Shown: in pieces, positions 48,916 through 58,141 of the stretch
How positions within the stretch are numbered: position 1 is the stretch's first letter
Layout: every line of letters begins with the position of its first letter
From: Bacteroidales bacterium
GTDB taxonomy: Bacteria > Bacteroidota > Bacteroidia > Bacteroidales > VadinHA17
Reading direction: 5' to 3'
DNA: 64,000 nucleotides
NCBI GenBank assembly: GCA_029974835.1
Contig: JARKQN010000065.1
Span: forward strand, 29,123-93,122
Notes under the pieces: generated by a model
The model's database searches: none
What the model was told of the DNA's origin: nothing
The model's input: only the letters and a program-made list of their open reading frames with translations
Program-made: the position numbers and the translations under genes

Positions 48916-51033
48916 ATGACAGATATGAAAAAAGCTTTATCAGTATTGACCAGACCACAGGTTTATTTGCTGGCCTGTATTTTGTTTCTGTTTTCTGCGG
49001 CAGATCCCGGGTCAAAAAATGAGAAGTCGGATAACGGCACATCTGCGGGTGGCTACGTCCATCGCGGGTCGGGTAATCCTTATCTGCCCCTCTGGGAACA
49101 TCTGCCCGACGGGGAGCCTCGTGTTTTTGAAGATCCCGATAATCCGGGTAAATATCGTATTTACATCATCGGATCGCATGATGTCAGATTTAACAGCTAC
49201 TGCGGACCCGACATAAGGGTATGGTCGGCGCCTGTTGAGGATCTCTCTTCATGGCGCGACGAAGGGCCGGTTTTTACTTATAAGATTGACGGCCAGTGGG
49301 ATGTTATGTATGCTCCCGACCTCGTTGAGGTGAAAAGAAAGGACGGCAAAAAAGAATACTATCTGTATCCACACAGCCGCGGCCGGAACAGGGAGGCGAT
49401 GGTGACGAAGGGAGATCGCCCCGACGGCCCCTTTACACCCATAAACATGACTGAAGACGGTCTCAGAACAGTACCCGGCAGTACTATGGGATTCGATCCG
49501 TCGGTGTACATTGAATATGTCACTGATCCGAAGGATCCTGATTACGAAACGGGATTCAGAGCATACGGTTTCTGGGGCTTCCAGAGATCCGTGGCCGGTC
49601 AGCTGGATCAGAATACAATGTACTCACTCAGGCCCGGCACCCAGGCAATTGACCGTTTTATACCCGCCAGCTCGAGATACGGTGTTATCAGGGACCCTGA
49701 AGGAACGGTTTATCCGCATGTCTTTCCAGGCGAGGATCTTGGCAGATTCAACTTCTTTGAGGCCGCCTCCATCCGTAAGGTCGGCAATAAATATGTATGG
49801 GTTTACAGCGGATATTCAGGCCCCGATTACGGACTCAGCAGTACCAATTCAGCACTGCGCTATGCCTATGGAGACACCCCTCTGGGCCCATGGAAAAGCG
49901 GCGGAGTGCTTGTCGATTCCCGTGCCGTGGTGCTGAACAAGGATGGTTCCAGTCTCCAGACAACTTATTCAGGACATAATACTCATGGCAGCATAGAGAA
50001 AATAAACGACCAGTGGTATGTATTCTATCACCGGGCTCCAAGGGGTTTCGGGAATGCCCGCCAGCCAATGGTGGCTCCAGTAAAAATTCAGTGGGATGAA
50101 AAGCCGGTGGCCGAAGGTGGAAAGGTTATTATCAGAGGATATGACCCTTACTCTGAAGATAATACATGGACAGCCAGAGACAGCCAGGGAAGAGAATACA
50201 CGGGTGCCGAAGTAACCTCTGAAGGTTTCCACATTTACGGCCTTGACCCATATAAATACTACTCAGCCGGATATGCATGCTATCTTTCCAATCCCGCCGG
50301 CCAGCAGGATTCGTGGGATATCTGGGATAATAACATGCCCATCACAAACGTGGAGAATGGTCACATAATCGGATACAAGTATTTCGGTTTCGGAGGGCTC
50401 AGAAAAGACATTAAAGGTCTTAAGGCATTCGAGGGAACAAAACCGGGGAACCGGACAGCTTTTAACCTGTTTCTGGCTCCGAAGACAAAAAGTGCTTTTA
50501 AGATAAATGTCTGGCTCGACGGCCCCTGGGACAATGATATATGGAAAGGCAAAAAAATCGGTGAAATAAATGTTCCAGCCAATTCTAGGCAGGAAATAAC
50601 AAAATTCACAATAGATGTATCCGCTTTTGTCGACAAACTGGATAAAAAGCATGCTGTTTTCCTCGTTGCCGAATGCCCGGAGCCGGGAGCACTTTTTGAC
50701 CTTATTGGTCTTGGGTTCAGCTCGAAAAAGAAGAAGATTGTACGACCCGTTGCTCCTGCAGTAACTATCAGTGCCGACGGAAAGGCAATAGAACTTCCGG
50801 CTGCACCTCTAAGATCGACAAATGCCAACGGTATTGTCGGTTATGATATTTATGAAGCCGTATGCAAACTTTCCCCCGGTGTAACCAGGGTTCCGGTGAT
50901 AAATGCATCTTCAGGCGATCCTGAAGTAAAAGTGTCTGTAATCCAGGCCGAATCAATAACCGGGACGGCTGTAGTGCGTTTCGATTACCGTGGGGTTGTC
51001 AAAACATACAGGGTGATATTCCGCCGGGAATAG
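48916..51033 (+). CDS. Secreted GH43-like five-bladed propeller glycosidase with C-terminal beta domains
   Basis: The 705-residue protein has a signal peptide (about residues 1-28) and a long five-bladed propeller region (about 45-400) with GEPRVFEDPDNPGKYRIY, YAPDLVEV and FFEAASIRKVGNKYVWVYSG at the three acidic-residue positions expected of GH43-type enzymes. A carbohydrate-binding-like beta-sandwich follows (about 430-610) and a final short beta domain. Arabinoxylan or arabinan side chains are likely targets given the neighbouring xylanase. It could belong to a GH43-related family rather than GH43 itself. An ATG three codons in (48925) is an alternative start. Confidence 0.78.
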   Translation: MTDMKKALSVLTRPQVYLLACILFLFSAADPGSKNEKSDNGTSAGGYVHRGSGNPYLPLWEHLPDGEPRVFEDPDNPGKYRIYIIGSHDVRFNSYCGPDIRVWSAPVEDLSSWRDEGPVFTYKIDGQWDVMYAPDLVEVKRKDGKKEYYLYPHSRGRNREAMVTKGDRPDGPFTPINMTEDGLRTVPGSTMGFDPSVYIEYVTDPKDPDYETGFRAYGFWGFQRSVAGQLDQNTMYSLRPGTQAIDRFIPASSRYGVIRDPEGTVYPHVFPGEDLGRFNFFEAASIRKVGNKYVWVYSGYSGPDYGLSSTNSALRYAYGDTPLGPWKSGGVLVDSRAVVLNKDGSSLQTTYSGHNTHGSIEKINDQWYVFYHRAPRGFGNARQPMVAPVKIQWDEKPVAEGGKVIIRGYDPYSEDNTWTARDSQGREYTGAEVTSEGFHIYGLDPYKYYSAGYACYLSNPAGQQDSWDIWDNNMPITNVENGHIIGYKYFGFGGLRKDIKGLKAFEGTKPGNRTAFNLFLAPKTKSAFKINVWLDGPWDNDIWKGKKIGEINVPANSRQEITKFTIDVSAFVDKLDKKHAVFLVAECPEPGALFDLIGLGFSSKKKKIVRPVAPAVTISADGKAIELPAAPLRSTNANGIVGYDIYEAVCKLSPGVTRVPVINASSGDPEVKVSVIQAESITGTAVVRFDYRGVVKTYRVIFRRE

Positions 51034-51060
51034 TACCCTGGAATCTGGCCTTTTGAAATA

Positions 51061-51091
51061 AAAAACAGCCCGTTTCTTACGGGCTGTTTTT
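51061..51091. terminator. Bidirectional rho-independent terminator
   Basis: A 12-bp stem (AAAAACAGCCCG / CGGGCTGTTTTT, 7-nt loop) lies between two convergent hydrolase genes and has a T-run on both strands, so it can end transcription from either side. Confidence 0.9.
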
Positions 51092-51176
51092 ATTACCGGC
51101 TTTGTAAGCGCGGTTTTAATTTCCTGCAGGAGTCAAATCCAGGCAGTAAGCTGATGTAAATTCCCAGAAAGGCTGT

Positions 51177-52622
51177 TTAGTGAACTTTGAAATTCCATTT
51201 TGAGTTGTCGCTGTTGAAGTCAAACTTTGCAAGTGTCGGTGTGCTGTCGCCGATGGATACAAGAGCCAGTTTTTCATTGGAATTCGGAACCACTTTGGGC
51301 ATTATCCTGTAGGTTCCGTCAATAAGCTGATCAATTCGCCATAACTGTTCGGGCGCGCCAGTGAATTCGGGAACCGTTATCACTTCGGCATCGGCTGTTG
51401 CAGCCAGAGCCCTGTTGGTGCCTGCTATTACAATTTTATAATATGGCCCCCCCGGGTATCCGCCGGCTTCGGGCACTGCCGTGATGGTCCATTTCTGATG
51501 AGGGCGCATCATGTAATCGCCGATTCTCACGCCGATGTTTCCTGTTGGCCATGTGTTTATAACATCGGCAAGCTCCTGGTTGGGAACGGGTTTTAAGGGT
51601 TCGTCGGTATTACGCCCGAAACCCCTCATTCCGCCAGCCATTCTTACGAAGTCAACAACAAGTTCAAGGGCATATCCTCTTCTTTCAGATTCAATTTCGT
51701 AAGTTCCTTCCTTGAAATTATCTCCGGCGACAGGCCATCCGTTCTTCCATAGCAACGGTCTGATACCCAGTACGCTGCGTCCTCCCTGGTCCAGGTCGGC
51801 CTCATAGTGGCACGACATTTTCTGAACTCCGTCGCCAAGGTCCCAAAGTCCGAAATGACCTGGTCCGACGACCCTTCCTCCTGCTGCAAGCACCATTTTA
51901 CCGCCGCCTTTCAGCATGTCTCTTCCCATGTTATCGAGGTAAGGACCTGTTACTTTCCTGGAACGGCCTACAACTATATTATAGGTAGAGTTTGCTCCGT
52001 CGCAGCATGTACCGTGAGTGCCAAGAAGATAATACCAACCGTCGCGATACATTAATGTTGTTGCTTCGCAGTCAATGGCAATATCCAGTGCTTTATTGCC
52101 TTCAACGCGTTTACCTGTTTTGGGATCAAGTTCAACAAGGCGGATGAAGCCCCAGTATGTTCCGTATGTCATCCACAGGCGTCCATCTGTCGGATCAAGA
52201 AGAAGTCCGGGATCGATAGCATCATTATCTTCAATGCCGTCGGATGAAGCAACCACGACAGCTTCCGTGAATTTGAAATCGGGAGATTTCGGATCAAGGG
52301 TTTTGTTCCACATTGTAAGTATTCTTCCGTTATGGCCGCCGCCGAGTCCTCCTCCGGTAGCGCCATAGGCAAACAGGTAGCGGTCGCCGATTTTAATTAC
52401 GTCGGGAGCGGCTCCGCCGCCGGGCCGTGTTGCACCGCTGTTCCATACCCAGCCGTCTTCGGAAATTAATCCGCCTCCGCCCGTGCCATACGTGTAATAC
52501 TTCCCTTCACATTCCATTATTGTTGAGGGGTCGTGAATAAAAGGTCTCCCTGTCTGCGCGGTCAAAGTTCCAGCCAGCCAGAATGTTACAAGGACTGATA
52601 TAATAAATGTTCTTGTTTTCAT
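51177..52622 (-). CDS. Secreted GH43 arabinanase-like enzyme with C-terminal ricin-type lectin-like domain
   Basis: The 481-residue protein has a signal peptide (LTAQ, residue 23) and a five-bladed propeller: Asp in IHDPSTIM (base), Asp in NDAIDPGLL, Glu in IDCEATTLM (acid), and a His-containing VGPGHFG blade. About 130 C-terminal residues contain QKWTI and EQLWRI, the QxW pattern of ricin-type beta-trefoil carbohydrate-binding modules. It most resembles endo-arabinanases. It follows the jelly-roll protein by 51 nt, downstream of the xylanase. Confidence 0.88.
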   Translation of the reverse strand: MKTRTFIISVLVTFWLAGTLTAQTGRPFIHDPSTIMECEGKYYTYGTGGGGLISEDGWVWNSGATRPGGGAAPDVIKIGDRYLFAYGATGGGLGGGHNGRILTMWNKTLDPKSPDFKFTEAVVVASSDGIEDNDAIDPGLLLDPTDGRLWMTYGTYWGFIRLVELDPKTGKRVEGNKALDIAIDCEATTLMYRDGWYYLLGTHGTCCDGANSTYNIVVGRSRKVTGPYLDNMGRDMLKGGGKMVLAAGGRVVGPGHFGLWDLGDGVQKMSCHYEADLDQGGRSVLGIRPLLWKNGWPVAGDNFKEGTYEIESERRGYALELVVDFVRMAGGMRGFGRNTDEPLKPVPNQELADVINTWPTGNIGVRIGDYMMRPHQKWTITAVPEAGGYPGGPYYKIVIAGTNRALAATADAEVITVPEFTGAPEQLWRIDQLIDGTYRIMPKVVPNSNEKLALVSIGDSTPTLAKFDFNSDNSKWNFKVH

Positions 52623-52673
52623 AATAATTGTGATTCTTAAATAATTGAGAACTTAATAGGTTGATTCATAGAA

Positions 52674-53408
52674 TTATTCCAGGGTAATTGTGATATCTTT
52701 TACCGGTGCTCCTTTTTCATCAATGAAGCGAACACAGAAATCACTCATGCCAGGGCCGTTAATAACTGCCCCCCTGATAATATTCTTTCCCTTGTTGAGA
52801 GTAAGGCGTTGTGAAACACAATCATCCATTACCATTCGTCTGTCGCCGGAGAGTATCACGGCTTCCTTTCCGTTCAGCCACCACATTGAAGCTGAATTTG
52901 ACCCCACAGCCATTCTGACATTTTTCATTTCCTGCGGGCAGTTGACAACGGTAACCGCCCAATAAAGAACCCCGTATAACTGTTTGTTCAGTCCGTAGGA
53001 GAAACGAAACAGTTTTACGTTGAAATTTGTACTCTCCAGGGCGTGCCATTTCAACTCCTGTTCGCCTACTTTTACCTTGTCTCCGGCTTTGGGAAGAACG
53101 GTAAACTGGTTTGGGAAATACTCGGTTGTGAATGCAGTTCTTATATAGCTGTCAGTGAATACCGTATTGGAACGGTTCGGCTTGATTATGGGTTCAAGCA
53201 ACAGCCAGCGCTGGATGAAACCATCGGCGTCAGGTGTCTTTTTTGATTTAGTGGCAGGTACGAAGTAAGGAGCAAGACTTCTTGTAGTGTCGCTCTGGAC
53301 GGCACTAAAAGTAGTGTCTCCCGGTTTGGCAGAATACAAATTCAATCCCTCTCCTGCAAGGATCATGAATCCCGCCGTCAGCAATAATGTTTTTAAAATA
53401 ATTTTCAT
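52674..53408 (-). CDS. Secreted jelly-roll domain protein of the xylan locus
   Basis: The 244-residue protein has a signal peptide and a conserved segment DGFIQRWLLLEPI, then a beta-sandwich with WWLNGKEAV and LTLNKGKNIIRGAVI, like the jelly-roll domains of beta-galactosidases and esterases. The same module is often attached to acetylxylan esterases in Bacteroidota, but no hydrolase domain is present here. It may be a free carbohydrate-binding protein. It sits between the GH43 enzyme and the xylanase. Confidence 0.65.
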   Translation of the reverse strand: MKIILKTLLLTAGFMILAGEGLNLYSAKPGDTTFSAVQSDTTRSLAPYFVPATKSKKTPDADGFIQRWLLLEPIIKPNRSNTVFTDSYIRTAFTTEYFPNQFTVLPKAGDKVKVGEQELKWHALESTNFNVKLFRFSYGLNKQLYGVLYWAVTVVNCPQEMKNVRMAVGSNSASMWWLNGKEAVILSGDRRMVMDDCVSQRLTLNKGKNIIRGAVINGPGMSDFCVRFIDEKGAPVKDITITLE

Positions 53409-53592
53409 GACAGATTTGTAAAATGTTATTTATCTTTTTCTTTAAAATTCTTATTTTGATTGCAACAAAGCCAGAAATATTTTCAGAATTACTGAAGAAC
53501 CGTTAACAAATAATAAATCCGGCTTGGTCAGACGAAAGTATACCATACAGACTATTTTCGTTGTTTACGTTGAGACCAGGCAGGCTGCATGT

Positions 53593-54831
53593 CTACTTTT
53601 TTAAGCTGGCCTCAATTACCGCGTTAAATGCCGGTTTCGGATTAAGCTGTCCGTCAAACAGGAGAGCATCCTGTCCTCTGCGCCACGACCTGGTATCGCT
53701 GAGCCCCCAGAAGGTTACCCGGTCAATTACATCCGCATGACGCATGAATATTTCGAACAGTTTTTTGTACACCTCTGCCTGTTTCTGGTAATTTTCGGGT
53801 GGTATGGTTCTGTTACCCTGATTTACTCCAAAAGCTCCGCTGTTGCTTCCTGTTGCGGTAACATCAAGTTCCGTAATGGAAACCCTCAGACCCAGGGCTG
53901 CATAATTCTCGATGGCTTTTTCCACATCTTCCAGATTGGTGTCAAGATGCCAGTGTCCCTGTATACCTACACCCGTGATAGGGGCACCTTCGGCAATGAG
54001 ACGTTTAAGAAGCAGCAGAGAGCTGGCGTGTTTTCCCTTGTTTTCAACCGCCCCCTGTTCGATGTTATAGTCGTTATAGTACAATTGGGCGTTGGGATCA
54101 GCTTCATGCGCCCACTTGAAGGCAAGTGTTATAACTTCGGGTCCCACATACTGATACCAGCTGAATGTACGGAGGTTTTCTGTGGTACCATCACCGCCGT
54201 CAGCAATCGATTCGTTGAATACATCCCATCCCATTATACGGCCTTTATATCGACCGACCACAGTCATGATATGACTTTTAAGACGTTCAAGTATGACTTC
54301 CTTGCTTGCCGGAGGGCCTGTAATGCCACGACCTCCGAAACCTTGAGCTCCCTGGCGCGGCTGACCGGCAGGATTTGCGCCTGCTGCAGGAGGAGCTGCC
54401 TGAGCAGCCTGAGGATTTGCCGGCTGGGCTGCAGGTCGGGCAGCTGCCGTGGCATTGGGATCTTCCTGGAAGAACCATTGAGGCGACTGGGAATGCCAGG
54501 CAAGGGTATGCCCCCAAACCTTCAAACCATTCTTCTGACACCAGTCAACCATAGCATCGGCGGTAACAAAGTTGTAAGTGTCCACCGTGGGATGAATTGG
54601 CTGCGGTTTCATGCAGTTCTCCGGCGTAATGATGTCGTAATGCATTTTAATATTGGCAGCCTCTGCATCCGATATGGATGTCAGATCATTTGCGGCACCA
54701 ATAAGGAATTTCCCGGCAAATGCTTCTTTTAAGGCTTTCGGCGGTGCCGGTTTTGCACTTACCTGACCGTTTGCTGCAACAGCTGTTGCAGCAATCAGAA
54801 CAATGCTGGTAATCAAGTTTCTGATAATCAT
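53593..54831 (-). CDS. Endo-1,4-beta-xylanase, GH10, with a low-complexity insertion
   Basis: The 412-residue protein has a signal peptide (NGQ, about residue 23) and a GH10 barrel: VWGHTLAWHSQSPQWFF, acid/base Glu207 in GWDVFNE and nucleophile Glu321 in SITELDV. It hydrolyses internal beta-1,4 bonds of xylan. Between WFF and SKEVILERLKSHI, where relatives have only a few residues, about 50 residues (124-175) are rich in Ala, Pro, Gln and Gly. The barrel motifs on both sides are intact, so the insert is probably a disordered surface loop. It is first in line with the jelly-roll and GH43 genes. Confidence 0.92.
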   Translation of the reverse strand: MIIRNLITSIVLIAATAVAANGQVSAKPAPPKALKEAFAGKFLIGAANDLTSISDAEAANIKMHYDIITPENCMKPQPIHPTVDTYNFVTADAMVDWCQKNGLKVWGHTLAWHSQSPQWFFQEDPNATAAARPAAQPANPQAAQAAPPAAGANPAGQPRQGAQGFGGRGITGPPASKEVILERLKSHIMTVVGRYKGRIMGWDVFNESIADGGDGTTENLRTFSWYQYVGPEVITLAFKWAHEADPNAQLYYNDYNIEQGAVENKGKHASSLLLLKRLIAEGAPITGVGIQGHWHLDTNLEDVEKAIENYAALGLRVSITELDVTATGSNSGAFGVNQGNRTIPPENYQKQAEVYKKLFEIFMRHADVIDRVTFWGLSDTRSWRRGQDALLFDGQLNPKPAFNAVIEASLKK

Positions 54832-55204
54832 AGTTTTATTTTTTTCTGGTTAGTGATTATTTTAAGATTGAAATGTAAGAATTTCAGCAGAAAAAAAATT
54901 GTATTATAAAACATATAATAAAAAGCGTTTCCCGATTTGGTTTAGAACTTGTTCCTTCAGTTTTATTAATAATTTTTAACATCTTTCTGTAAGCTTTGTT
55001 TTTTTAGTGCTTTTTCTGACTGTGGCGGGCTGAAGTCCCGTTAGCCTTTCCACGTATCTCCCGATTCACTGATACCCCGACTACCGGTTATAATATTGCA
55101 TTTAAAGTCAAATAAATTGGAGCCGGGAAAGGTATATTCTGATCACTCTTGCCCGGTTTTTCATGGTCCTGCCATACACAGGAAGTCTCCGGGGCAGATA
55201 TATT
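54832..55204. other. Intergenic region upstream of the xylanase
   Basis: A 373-nt stretch. The half next to the xylanase is very AT-rich and probably holds its promoter. The other half contains a small GC-rich hairpin ending in GTTAGCC (55040-55046), the same heptamer that ends one of the cassette-flanking elements further right; it could be a remnant or coincidence. No gene was recognised. Confidence 0.4.
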
Positions 55205-55849
55205 TTAAACCAGGGGAAACAATCGTTCGGATCTTGGCGCCCCGCAATTTATGCATCCGGCATCGTACCAGCTAATGGGATTTCCGCATCGGGGGCAGCG
55301 CCAACGCTCTTCCTCGTATTTAACCCATTCCTGAGCACCCATTTCACGTATCTTTTTAAGATTTGGCAGGTATTCCTGACGATGCAGATAGCCACCCATA
55401 TTGATTAAGCCCGTAATGCGATAGCACGGCAAATCTGCACAATTCGTACAGCGGGCATCTTTCTGCGTTTCCATAGCATGAAGCCTTATGCTGCATCCCT
55501 GGCAATGCCCTGCAAGCTGCCCTCCGCTGAGACAGCCGTCACACAGCAGGCCTTTCATCCAGTCGGAGGGAGGAATACCCTTTTGTGCCTTTACAGGCTC
55601 AGGTGAGATTCTTTTTTGCCTAATCTGCCCGTCTGCAGTGTGTCTGGCAAGATAGGCCGGGCAGGCTCCGCAGTAGGTTCCGCATGCTGCAGCAAGGGGA
55701 GCTTTGCCGGAGACATCCTGTTTAAAGTCAAATCCCGGGCATTTTAAAGAAAAACATAAACCACAAACAGTCGCACCTGCTACCCCGGCTTCCTTTAGAA
55801 AACTTCTTCTGGTTATTTTTACTTTAGTCAGCCCCATTTCCTTTCTCAT
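55205..55849 (-). CDS. DUF3795 cysteine-rich protein with Tat-like signal
   Basis: The 214-residue protein has a twin-arginine signal (KITRRSFLKEAG), then the DUF3795 pattern of cysteines (CGTYCGACPAYL, CDGC, CQGC, CTNC, CYR) and a C-terminal zinc ribbon (CPRCG, CINCG). Cofactor binding and export in a folded state by Tat fit together. The function is unknown. A second ATG lies four codons inside the first. Confidence 0.8.
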   Translation of the reverse strand: MRKEMGLTKVKITRRSFLKEAGVAGATVCGLCFSLKCPGFDFKQDVSGKAPLAAACGTYCGACPAYLARHTADGQIRQKRISPEPVKAQKGIPPSDWMKGLLCDGCLSGGQLAGHCQGCSIRLHAMETQKDARCTNCADLPCYRITGLINMGGYLHRQEYLPNLKKIREMGAQEWVKYEEERWRCPRCGNPISWYDAGCINCGAPRSERLFPLV

Positions 55850-55969
55850 TTGAAAGAATTTTGTATTTTATTCTCAATACAAAGTATATAATGCATTTTT
55901 GATTTACAGCGTGTAAAATTTTTTTTAACGGAGGACTATATTTTTGTAAATCAAAATTACTGTAAAATT

Positions 55970-56203
55970 TTATTGCAGGCGACCAGGCTGACCTCCATTA
56001 ACGGTAGAAATAGAAACGGTCATTGCCGCTGTGCCGTTCATGGTAAAGATCTCATTGTCCCCATCCCTGTCACTATAAAATAAGAGAGGGATACTTTCGG
56101 CCATACCAGGCTCATTGTCCCTTGTACACCCCAAAAACATTGTTATTGGGATCAAAGTTGCGGAGAAGATAAGCAACTGCTTAATATTTAACGGTTTGTT
56201 CAT
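55970..56203 (-). pseudogene. Truncated PD40/TolB-like lipoprotein
   Basis: From the ATG at 56203 there is a lipoprotein signal (TMFLGC) and then one PD40 strand (LLFYSDRDGDNEIFTMN), the typical start of a TolB-like propeller. The frame then loses similarity and stops 77 residues in, so no propeller follows. I read it as the 5' stump of a larger gene, close to the left end of the cassette array. It could also be a short genuine lipoprotein. Confidence 0.5.
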
Positions 56204-56294
56204 GGTTTTCGGTTTTAAATAATTAATCTGGTTATTAAGCAAAACTTAAACCCGGATGGAGGAAACAAATTTCCTGCAGGGTGTTCACATTTTT

Positions 56295-56615
56295 CTATTT
56301 GATTGATAGTAACGGTATTAGATATCCTAAAAGTGCTCCCAGAATCAGAGTCATAATAAAAACCGGAATCAAGGATTTTGGTTCTTTCCATCCAATAAGC
56401 ACTGCACAGGGGGTTAATACAAGGAAAGAAATAAGGATACCTTCTAAAACAGGATTCATGTTCAGGTCGACGGTGGCGATAAAAAAGCCAACGATTACCC
56501 ACATCAAAAATGCTGAGATATTTGCGTCCCAGGTCAGCTTTTTAATAATCATTGGTATTACGTCTATAACTCCGGCAGCAATACCCAGAATAATTCCGAT
56601 AATGATTGTTTTCAT
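56295..56615 (-). CDS. Small polytopic membrane protein, hypothetical
   Basis: The 106-residue protein has three or four membrane helices with short loops (GIILGIAAGVIDVIPMI, MTLILGALLGYLIPLL). I do not recognise the family. The first cassette-flanking element starts 54 nt beyond its start codon; a matching partner on its other side was not found, so it is unclear whether it is a cassette. Confidence 0.65.
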   Translation of the reverse strand: MKTIIIGIILGIAAGVIDVIPMIIKKLTWDANISAFLMWVIVGFFIATVDLNMNPVLEGILISFLVLTPCAVLIGWKEPKSLIPVFIMTLILGALLGYLIPLLSIK

Positions 56616-56668
56616 GTTTTTGGGTTTTTATGTTGCTATTATCATTGTGCAGAGAGGTTTTACATGAC

Positions 56669-56782
56669 GCATAACGGTTCGGTAATATGGAGAGGTTCCC
56701 GATAAATCGGGACGGGAGCAAAAGGTGTAACTATATATCCCGCAAAGTGGAAAGCAAAGGACCTTGAAAGTCCATGTTAGTT
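56669..56782. repeat. attC-like element 1
   Basis: Starts GCATAAC, ends GTTAGTT (114 bp, a normal attC length). It contains the shared CGGTAATATGG segment and a small hairpin TCCCGATAAATCGGGA (56697-56712). Neither end finds a complementary partner across its neighbouring gene, so both adjacent cassettes appear altered. Confidence 0.55.
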
Positions 56783-56817
56783 GGTCTAATTTTAATCCTG
56801 TATAAATATGCCAATCT

Positions 56818-57312
56818 CTATTTCTTATTGTATACCAGAATTGTTTTTCTTTCTCCGGCTGGATTTTTGGAAAACGATTCTATTACCAGTGTTTTTCCGT
56901 TATCAATTAGTTTATAAGTATCATCAATTCTGTATTCAGCAGTACTTACGCCGGGGTCGAATGTCATAATTTTTGTTATCGTAAGAGTGTTCTTGTCATC
57001 AGACCATTTTGCGATTTTCTTGGTTATACCCATATCACTCTTTTCGACTGTCTCTTTTCCATTAAGGTAAAACGTATCATTATTTTTAATATCGTCGCTA
57101 CCTTGTCGTATCAAGATATGCTCGATTGATATTGATGCAGCTGTTTGGGTAATAGAAAGAATTTCATCTCCCTCTAAAAAGGAACCACCTTCACCAGGGT
57201 AGCTTTTTGATTTATCAAATACCCATTTACCTGAAAAATCTATTGGAGTTTGAGCAATGATTGAAATTGAAGAAAATAGAAGAACTGTGAGAATAAGGCA
57301 AGATTTGGAAAT
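56818..57312 (-). CDS. Secreted hypothetical protein without a clear ATG start
   Basis: An open frame gives about 164 residues. The N-terminal part is a good signal peptide (ILTVLLFSSISIIAQTP) followed by DFSGKWVFDKSKSYPGEGGS, a lipocalin-like opening common in small exported Bacteroidota proteins, and a beta-rich body. No ATG lies in frame between the upstream stop and the body; the only common alternative is a TTG well inside (57114), which would remove the signal peptide. I placed the start at an ATT codon (57310-57312) as the most natural edge of the signal. Either a rare start codon or a mutated ATG is possible. It sits between elements 1 and 2. Confidence 0.55.
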   Translation of the reverse strand: MSKSCLILTVLLFSSISIIAQTPIDFSGKWVFDKSKSYPGEGGSFLEGDEILSITQTAASISIEHILIRQGSDDIKNNDTFYLNGKETVEKSDMGITKKIAKWSDDKNTLTITKIMTFDPGVSTAEYRIDDTYKLIDNGKTLVIESFSKNPAGERKTILVYNKK

Positions 57313-57442
57313 TAAGTTATTCTCTTTGATGAAAAGTATGTTGAATGTAATGATAAATAAATTTAAAGTTAGGTTTAAAATTGAATATAATTCTAAAGAT
57401 AGTAATTTCTTATATGTCTTAATTATGGAGGAAACAATCTGA

Positions 57443-57571
57443 ATGCAACCTGCCTGAAAGCGGAAACAGGCCGTAAAAGCAAAAACCGTGTCTGACAGGC
57501 ATCAGCCCGGCAGGCGTGACAACTTGTCCCGAGACCACGGGAAACAACTTACCCTATTGTCCGTGTTAGCT
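57443..57571. repeat. attC-like element 2
   Basis: Begins near GCAAC (57445-57449) and ends CCGTGTTAGCT (GTTAGCT at 57565-57571), about 129 bp. The right end matches the cassette on that side; the left end does not match the preceding gene. It contains the common tail of elements 2-4, ...CTTACCC.ATTGTC.G.GTT. Confidence 0.55.
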
Positions 57572-58102
57572 TTAGGTTTTTAATTTAAGGTCATGGTAAT
57601 ACTTTTCCAAAGATTTTAAAGTAGTCCAGCTCTTTTGGTTTGGAATATGGATTTCAAATTTTCTAATTTTCTTCGATGTTTTGATATAAACAAAGTTATT
57701 TATGCCGCTATGGTAGGAGAATAGACTTAAAATTGGAACAATAAAAAAATCAGAAAAGGTAGAAGTATTTAATCCCTCATATCCCGCAAGCTTAAACTTA
57801 ATTATGTGGATTGATTCTATGTTAATTATCTCTTTGTCACCAAATATTTCAATTTCGATTTGTTCAGTTGAAAATGAAATGTGTCCAATGGATTTTTTGA
57901 ATTTATATGAATAGTTCATGATGAAAAGACAAATTAAAAAAGTCAAAGCAGAAATAGCCATTAGCAACTTCGCAATAGCAGAGGGAATCCTATGACCGAA
58001 AATACCAACCGTAATTATTAGCAGAACACCAAATAACAAACCATAGATGGCATAAAGCTTAACAGGCCGCCTCTTTTTACTTACAATTTCTAAAGTTAAC
58101 AT
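57572..58102 (-). CDS. Cassette gene: two-helix membrane protein, hypothetical
   Basis: The 176-residue protein has two membrane helices (about residues 16-36 and 42-66) and a soluble C-terminal domain of alternating strands (GHISFSTEQIEIEIFG, HIIKFKLAGYEG) reminiscent of bacterial PH-like domains. No function is known to me. Its flanks GTTAGCTTTA and TAAAGCTAAC are perfect 10-bp complements, marking it as one cassette. Confidence 0.75.
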   Translation of the reverse strand: MLTLEIVSKKRRPVKLYAIYGLLFGVLLIITVGIFGHRIPSAIAKLLMAISALTFLICLFIMNYSYKFKKSIGHISFSTEQIEIEIFGDKEIINIESIHIIKFKLAGYEGLNTSTFSDFFIVPILSLFSYHSGINNFVYIKTSKKIRKFEIHIPNQKSWTTLKSLEKYYHDLKLKT

Positions 58103-58141
58103 TTATAGATGATTATATTAGTTGCATACGGTTGGATTTAA

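Noticed and set aside
53737-54732. 331-codon plus-strand frame opposite the xylanase
   Set aside because: The minus strand encodes an intact GH10 enzyme with both catalytic glutamates; the antisense frame is a by-product of codon bias.
48916-54831. Complete polysaccharide utilisation locus
   Set aside because: There are several secreted hydrolases but no SusC/SusD pair or dedicated regulator in the window.
55021-55060. Additional attC-like element at GTTAGCC (55040-55046)
   Set aside because: Only the right-hand heptamer and a small hairpin are present; no AAC-side box and no complementary partner were found.
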